Below are positions 8,067 through 12,500 of a stretch of 12,500 nt of DNA, piece by piece. The notes under the pieces are model-generated. The model did no database searches. It worked only from the letters and a program-made list of their open reading frames with translations, and was not told the origin of the DNA. Position 1 is the stretch's first letter, and each line of letters opens with the position of its first letter. The position numbers and the translations under genes were made by a program. The stretch comes from Penaeus vannamei (lineage: Eukaryota; Arthropoda; Malacostraca; Decapoda; Penaeidae), in contig NC_091588.1 of the NCBI RefSeq assembly GCF_042767895.1, forward strand, positions 994,581 through 1,007,080. Reading direction: 5' to 3'.

Positions 8067-8085
8067 ACACAGATAAAAACAGAGA

Positions 8086-8335
8086 GACGGAAAACCTAAC
8101 CGCCCACGAGAGGCGAGGGCGTGTCCTAATCCCCAATCAGACGCTCCAATCCGCCATCTGAATTTGCTCAGATCGACAATCATCGGTCTATCACCGTGTC
8201 CGAAACGTCTATAAGCGGCCGTTGTAACGAAGCCAAAAAGCAGCCGTAAGTCGCCAGGGATTCGGACGCGGGGACATGGCGAGTGGGTTGCCATTTGCTT
8301 TTTATTGAATGACTCAATTTTGGGCTTCGGTTTTG
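8086..8335. other. CpG-rich complex island; promoter-like motifs, possible dispersed-repeat or exon remnant
   Basis: About 250 bp of complex sequence is embedded between purine tracts. I count 20 CpG dinucleotides between 8100 and 8281, far denser than the surroundings. Plus-strand motifs include GGGCGTG (about 8118), CCAAT at 8133 and 8146, and CCGCCATCTG at 8151, a grouping reminiscent of KLF/Sp, NF-Y and YY1 sites in TATA-less promoters. On the minus strand an ATG at 8294 opens 68 residues of mixed composition before the frame enters the purine tract; I recognise no family. GTCCGAATCC on the minus strand (about 8246-8255) is a weak B-box resemblance, so a decayed tRNA-type SINE is an alternative. 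AACCTAACC at 8093 is two inverted telomeric units. Confidence 0.5.
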
Positions 8336-8910
8336 GGGGTGGAATGGAGGGGGGTGGGAGGGGAGGAGGGCTGGGGGGGTATGGGTATAAGGAGAGAGGG
8401 AGAAGGGGGTTAAGGGGAGGGAGAGAGAGATAAGGGGGTTAGGGGTGAGGGAGAGGAGGGTTAGGGAGAGAGGGAGAAGGGGGGTTAAGGAGTGAGGGGG
8501 TTAGGGATGAGGTAGAGGGAGAGGGAGAGGGAGAAGTGTGGGTTAAGGGTGAGAGTAAAGGGAGAGGTGGGGGTTAGTGGGGAGGGAGGGGGGGTTGCTA
8601 AGGGGCTGAGGGTGGAGGGAGAGAGGGAGAAGAAGTGGGGAAGGGGGGTAAGGGGGGAAGGGGTGCTGAGGGAGGAGGCTAAGGGAGAGGGAGAGGGAGT
8701 GTAGGAGGTTAGAGGTGAGAGGGAGAGAGAGTAAAGGGGAGTGAGGGGTGAGGGAGAGGGGGTTAGGGGTGAGGGAGAGAGAGTAAAGGGGAGTGAGGGG
8801 GTGAGGAGAGAGGGGGGTTAGGGGGTGAGGGAGAGAGAGAGTGAAGTCTGTAAGAGAGGGAGTATAGGAGGGGTGAAGGGTAGGGGGAGGAGGTGTTGAG
8901 GGGTGTTAAG
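8336..8910 (+). repeat. G-rich minisatellite with recurrent GGTTAGGG-like motifs
   Basis: About 575 bp are dominated by G, with GA and interspersed GGTTAGG/GGTTAAGG cores at about 8409, 8438, 8459, 8484, 8499, 8541, 8572, 8707, 8761 and 8816. Runs of three to eight G are dense, so G-quadruplex formation on the plus strand is plausible. Short units GTGAGG and GGGAGAG recur irregularly. No open frame of interest. Confidence 0.88.
8707..8847 (+). repeat. 54-55-bp tandem repeat, about 2.6 copies
   Basis: Copies begin with GGTTAG at 8707, 8761 and 8816. They share GTGAGGGAGAGAGAGTAAAG (8771-8788 in the second copy; GTGAGAGGG.. in the first) followed by GGGAGTGAGGGG. The third copy is truncated and ends in GTGAAGTC near 8847. 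Confidence 0.8.
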
Positions 8911-9360
<450 letters not shown>

Positions 9361-9545
9361 ACACGAACTCCCAAACCCTAATGAAATGAATTCCACAATT
9401 TAGAATCAGTCAGAAGGCCGATCAGCTGATCCACCGTCCCCGCTTCTGACACTTTCTTCTCCCAAGAAAATTGTCTTAAGAATGAACATCGCACCAGGTG
9501 GCTCCTTGTTCGTTAGTTCTGCTCGACTTATCGGTTATCGCTTTT
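9361..9545. other. Complex-sequence island at the purine-to-pyrimidine switch; no gene seen
   Basis: About 185 bp of balanced-composition sequence separate the purine block on the left from the pyrimidine block on the right. It contains a perfect 12-bp palindrome and a flanking inverted repeat (listed separately). I find no splice-flanked frame, tRNA or element I can name. Confidence 0.65.
9409..9450. repeat. Nested inverted repeat around the palindrome GATCAGCTGATC
   Basis: GTCAGAAG (9409-9416) is the reverse complement of CTTCTGAC (9443-9450). Between them lies the perfect palindrome GATCAGCTGATC (9420-9431), which contains the E-box core CAGCTG. The arms are only 8 bp, so functional meaning is uncertain. 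Confidence 0.6.
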
Positions 9546-9682
9546 TCCCTTTCTTATCTTGGAGGTGTCTTGGGTTTTCTCCTTTTTTTCTCTCTATTCC
9601 TTCTTACATTTTTTTTTTTTTTTTTTTTTGGGGGGGGGTGGTTTTGTGATTTCATATTGGATCTTTTTGCTGTATTTGTCTT

Positions 9683-9683
<1 letters not shown>
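9546..9683 (+). repeat. T-rich stretch with a T21-G9 homopolymer junction
   Basis: This mixed T- and C-rich sequence contains a run of 21 T (9609-9629) followed directly by nine G (9630-9638). Lengths of such homopolymers are the least reliable bases in the window. Confidence 0.8.

Positions 9684-9753
<70 letters not shown>
9684..9753 (-). repeat. (CT)n microsatellite, that is (GA)n on the minus strand
   Basis: About 33 CT units follow TTTCTTTC. The array is oriented opposite to the GA array at 8911-9123. Confidence 0.95.
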
Positions 9754-9756
<3 letters not shown>

Positions 9757-10645
9757 TCTCTCTCTCCTTTCCATTTCTCTTTTCGTATTCCCTTCATTCC
9801 CTTTCTTCCTTTTTTCTGCCCTTTCTCATCCAATTTTCGTTCTCTTTCTCCTTTCTTACTTTCTTTCCTCTCCCCTCTTCTCTTTCTTCCCTTTTCTTTC
9901 TTTCTTCTTTTCTTCCTCATTTCCATCCTTACTTTCTTTCCTTCATTTCCCGCCCTCCTTCCTACTTCCCCAGTTTCCTCCTTTCCTTCTCTATTTTCTT
10001 GCCTTCCCTCCTTTCCCATCTCCCCTCCTTCCTTCCCTCCCTCCCTCCCTCCTTCTTTTCCCCCTCCTTCCTCTTTCATTTCCCTGCTTCTTTGCTTCCT
10101 CTTTTCTCCCTTTCCTCCTTCCCTCCTCTCCTCCCTTCCCTCCCTCTGTCCTTTCCTACATTCCTCGTTTCCCTCCTTCCCTTTCTTCTTTCTTTCCTCT
10201 TTTCCTATTCCTCCTTCCTCCTCATTTCCCTCCTTCCTTCTTTCATCCCTCCCTCCTTCCCTCCCCTCCTTCTTCCTTTCTTCCCTCCTTCCTTCCTTCC
10301 CCTTCCCCCTTTCCTTCTTCCTTCCTTCCTTCCTCCTTCCCTCCCCCTTTCTTCTCCCTCCCTCCCTCTTTCTTTCCTTTCCCTCTTTCTTTTCTTCCCT
10401 CCTTCCTCCTTTCATTTCCCTCCTTCCTTCCCTTTCTTCCCCTCTCTCCTTCTTCCTCTTCTTTCCTTCCTCCTTCCTTCTTCCTTCCCCTTTCCTTCCT
10501 TCCTTCCTTCCTTCCTTCTCCTCCTTCCTCCTCCCTCCTTTCTCCGCTCCTCCCTCCCTCCTCCCTTCCTTCCTCCTTCCTTCATTTCTTCCCCCTTTCC
10601 TTCCTTCCTTCCTTCCTCCTTTCCTCCCCCCCTTTCCATTCCTCT
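9754..10645 (-). repeat. Polypyrimidine tract of CCTT/CCCTT/TTTC units, about 890 bp
   Basis: Nearly pure C/T built from CCTT, CCCT and TTTC units. Clean subarrays include (CCTT/CCCT)n at 10026-10053 and (CCTT)n at 10494-10518. The plus-strand Ser/Pro/Phe/Leu frames (starting 9498 and 9559) and the Lys/Glu/Arg/Gly frames on the minus strand span it only because such triplets contain no stop; they are not credible proteins. Mirror-symmetric homopurine-homopyrimidine DNA of this length is a candidate triplex former. Confidence 0.92.
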
Positions 10646-10745
10646 CCCTCTCAGTCGAACCAACAAGTTCTTTAACTAACAGATTTAATCACATCTTTAT
10701 CGCCTATAATCTTAATTACGGTTAATTGCAAATCGACTCGTTCAA
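10646..10745. other. Short AT-rich complex island inside the pyrimidine block
   Basis: About 90-100 bp of ordinary sequence interrupt the pyrimidine tract. AGTCGA (10653-10658) and TCGACT (10733-10738) form a 6-bp inverted pair near its ends, at the level expected by chance. Nothing coding or structural is recognised. Confidence 0.6.
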
Positions 10746-11215
10746 ACCACTCGTTCTCTCCTCTTTTCCTCCTCTCTCTCCTTATTCTTTCTTTTCTGTC
10801 TCCTCTCTTTCCGTTTTTTTTTTAATTCTCATCTTATCTCTCTTCCTCGTTTTCTTCTCTTTTCTTCTTTCTCTTCTTCTCGACTCTTCCTACCCTCCGT
10901 ATCTCTCTCTCTCCCATTTTCTTTCTTTTCTTTCCTTCTCTCACTTTTCTTCTTCCACATCTGTCCTCCTCATCCCTCCTTCTTCCTCCTCTTCTTCCCT
11001 CTTCTCTCCTCCCTCCGTCCTCCCATCCCCACCTCCTCCCATTCCTCCCTCCCCTTCCTCCCTTCCCCTTCATCCTAACCTTCCTCTCCCATCCTCATCC
11101 TCATCCCACCTCCCATCCAACCCATCCAACACCATCCCACCTCCCATCCCCCATCCCCCACCTCCCATCCAACCCCATCCCATCCCCCTCCCTCCCTCCC
11201 TCCCTCCCTCCCATC
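10746..11215 (-). repeat. Polypyrimidine tract with CCCACCTCCCATCC units and (CCCT)n
   Basis: C/T-rich sequence continues after the island. From about 11091 it becomes C-rich with A. CCCACCTCCCATCC recurs at 11105, 11136 and 11157, separated by CCAACCCATCC-type spacers. A clean (CCCT)n run of about six units follows at 11187-11211. The Pro/Ser-rich frame to 11265 is repeat-derived. Confidence 0.88.
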
Positions 11216-11415
11216 CCTTCAAAATCAACACAGCGCTCCCAAGATTGCAAGACGAGATACGATAAGTCCCCGTTTCAACCCTTCTCACTTTGCAATACCA
11301 ACAGCAGCTGGAATAGATGCTGTCGTTAAGTTCAGGTTTATTGCAAAGTCAGTGAAACGGAATGCATCTGAGGAAAAGGTGCGGTTCCAGGGCTTTTTCA
11401 GAAGGATTAGGGCGA
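11216..11415. other. Complex-sequence island at the pyrimidine-to-purine switch
   Basis: About 200 bp of balanced sequence. A minus-strand frame passes through it and ends at 11285; the roughly 40 residues encoded by the island (around FRFTDFAINLNL) have mixed composition but no family I recognise, and no ATG of their own in complex sequence. It may be a fragment of an old dispersed repeat. It contains a small nested inverted repeat (listed separately). Confidence 0.55.
11290..11346. repeat. Small nested inverted repeat (TTGCAATA/TATTGCAA)
   Basis: TTGCAATA (11290-11297) pairs with TATTGCAA (11339-11346). Inside, ACAGCA (about 11300-11305) pairs with TGCTGT (about 11318-11323). The stems are separated by an asymmetric 15-nt bulge on the right, so a stable hairpin transcript is not assured. 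Confidence 0.55.
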
Positions 11416-12120
<705 letters not shown>

Positions 12121-12290
12121 GAAGAGAAAAATAAAAGAAAATAATAGAAGAGAAAAGGATAAAAAATAAGAGAAGAGAAAAAGATAGAAAGAAATAAAGA
12201 GAAGAGAAAAAGATAGAAAGAAATAAAGGGAAGAGAAAAAGTTAAAAAGGAAAAAAAGAAGAGAAAATATAAAAGAAGAGAAAAAGACAA
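12121..12290 (+). repeat. Minisatellite of about 25-29 bp beginning GAAGAGAAAA
   Basis: GAAGAGAAA(A) starts at 12121, 12147, 12172, 12201, 12230, 12258 and 12275. The 29-bp units at 12172-12200 and 12201-12229 are identical; their inner part is AAGATAGAAAGAAATAAAG. Neighbouring copies are diverged and slightly shorter. Confidence 0.85.
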
Positions 12291-12332
12291 AAAAAAAAGA
12301 AAAAGATAAGAGAATAGAAAGATAAAAAAACA

Positions 12333-12451
<119 letters not shown>

Positions 12452-12475
12452 GAGGAGTGAGAGAAAGAGAAAGAG

Positions 12476-12500
12476 AGACAGACAGACAGACAGACAGACA
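12476..12500 (+). repeat. (GACA)n microsatellite, cut by the window edge
   Basis: Six GACA units run to the last base. The GA-to-GACA order repeats that at 9124-9360. Confidence 0.9.

Larger units (their letters stand above)
7078..8085 (+). repeat. A-rich polypurine tract of about 1 kb
   Basis: This is almost exclusively A and G (GAA, GGA, GAAAA mixtures) with sparse T and C. A short (GA)n lies at 7465-7482. The minus-strand frame covering it (6978-8294) is rich in Phe, Ser and Leu solely because the complement is TTC/TCT/CTT; only its first 68 codons come from complex DNA. I do not regard it as a gene. Long purine-only strands with mirror symmetry can form triplex (H-DNA). Confidence 0.9.

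Noticed and set aside
8093..8102. AACCTAACC as an inverted interstitial telomere relic
   Set aside because: Only two units, next to a sequence with no other telomeric similarity; too short to distinguish from chance.
9594..10415. Lys/Glu/Arg/Gly-rich 273-residue minus-strand frame resembling a coiled coil
   Set aside because: It is the reverse reading of the CCTT-type repeat. The heptad-like charge pattern follows from the nucleotide repeat.
9498..10725. Two plus-strand frames of nearly 400 residues rich in Ser, Pro, Phe and Leu
   Set aside because: C/T-only DNA contains no stop codons, so long frames are expected. No domain, signal or codon structure supports translation.
11228..11237. CAACACAGCG shared with the reverse strand at 7031-7040
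   Set aside because: A single 10-bp match between islands is near chance expectation, and the flanks do not align.

Overview
This window reads as repeat-dominated nuclear DNA of a eukaryote, most likely an arthropod. The first 5.25 kb is a TTAGG array, the telomeric pentamer of most arthropods. The remaining 7.25 kb is almost entirely simple-sequence DNA: long GA/CT, TA, TG, GGGA and CCTT tracts and degenerate purine- or pyrimidine-only stretches. That combination is typical of decapod crustacean genomes such as penaeid shrimp, but the assignment to decapods is inference. I find no protein-coding gene, no rRNA and no complete tRNA. Every long open frame is a low-complexity reading of a repeat (Tyr-Ile from TA, Ser-Leu or Arg-Glu from GA/CT, Pro/Ser/Phe from pyrimidine tracts).

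Region 1 (1-5248) is a composite telomere-type array. TTAGG units are interrupted by a small family of variants ending in TGAGG, which nearly always keep the 5-bp phase: TTGCA-TGAGG, TTACG-TTGTA-TGAGG, TTACG-TGAGG and TTATA-TGAGG. The first dominates 1-1670, the second takes over from about 1677, and the last two cluster beyond about 3900. The order and spacing of variants shows higher-order structure: a roughly 1-kb duplication (5-440 against 1022-1506), a 120-bp repeat, a 100-130-bp repeat, and an exact 45-bp cassette used four times. The G-rich strand runs toward the non-telomeric DNA on the right, so the array is not a simple left-hand chromosome end. Patches with GAAG insertions look partly like sequencing or consensus error.

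Region 2 (5249-8335) holds an AT-rich flank, a C-rich pyrimidine tract, a CpG-containing complex island, an ATT/ATC/GTT-rich stretch, a TG then TA microsatellite of about 370 bp, a short tRNA-B-box-like sequence, 1 kb of A-rich polypurine, and a second CpG-rich complex island (8086-8335).

Region 3 (8336-12500) alternates strand bias. Purine-rich 8336-9360 switches to pyrimidine-rich 9546-11215, then back to purine-rich 11416-12500. Short complex-sequence islands sit at the two switches (9361-9545 and 11216-11415), and one sits inside the pyrimidine block (10646-10745). Two islands carry small nested inverted repeats. The window ends inside a GACA microsatellite. No new multi-gene system is visible. 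The notable content is the organisation of the telomeric-type array and the strand-switching repeat landscape.
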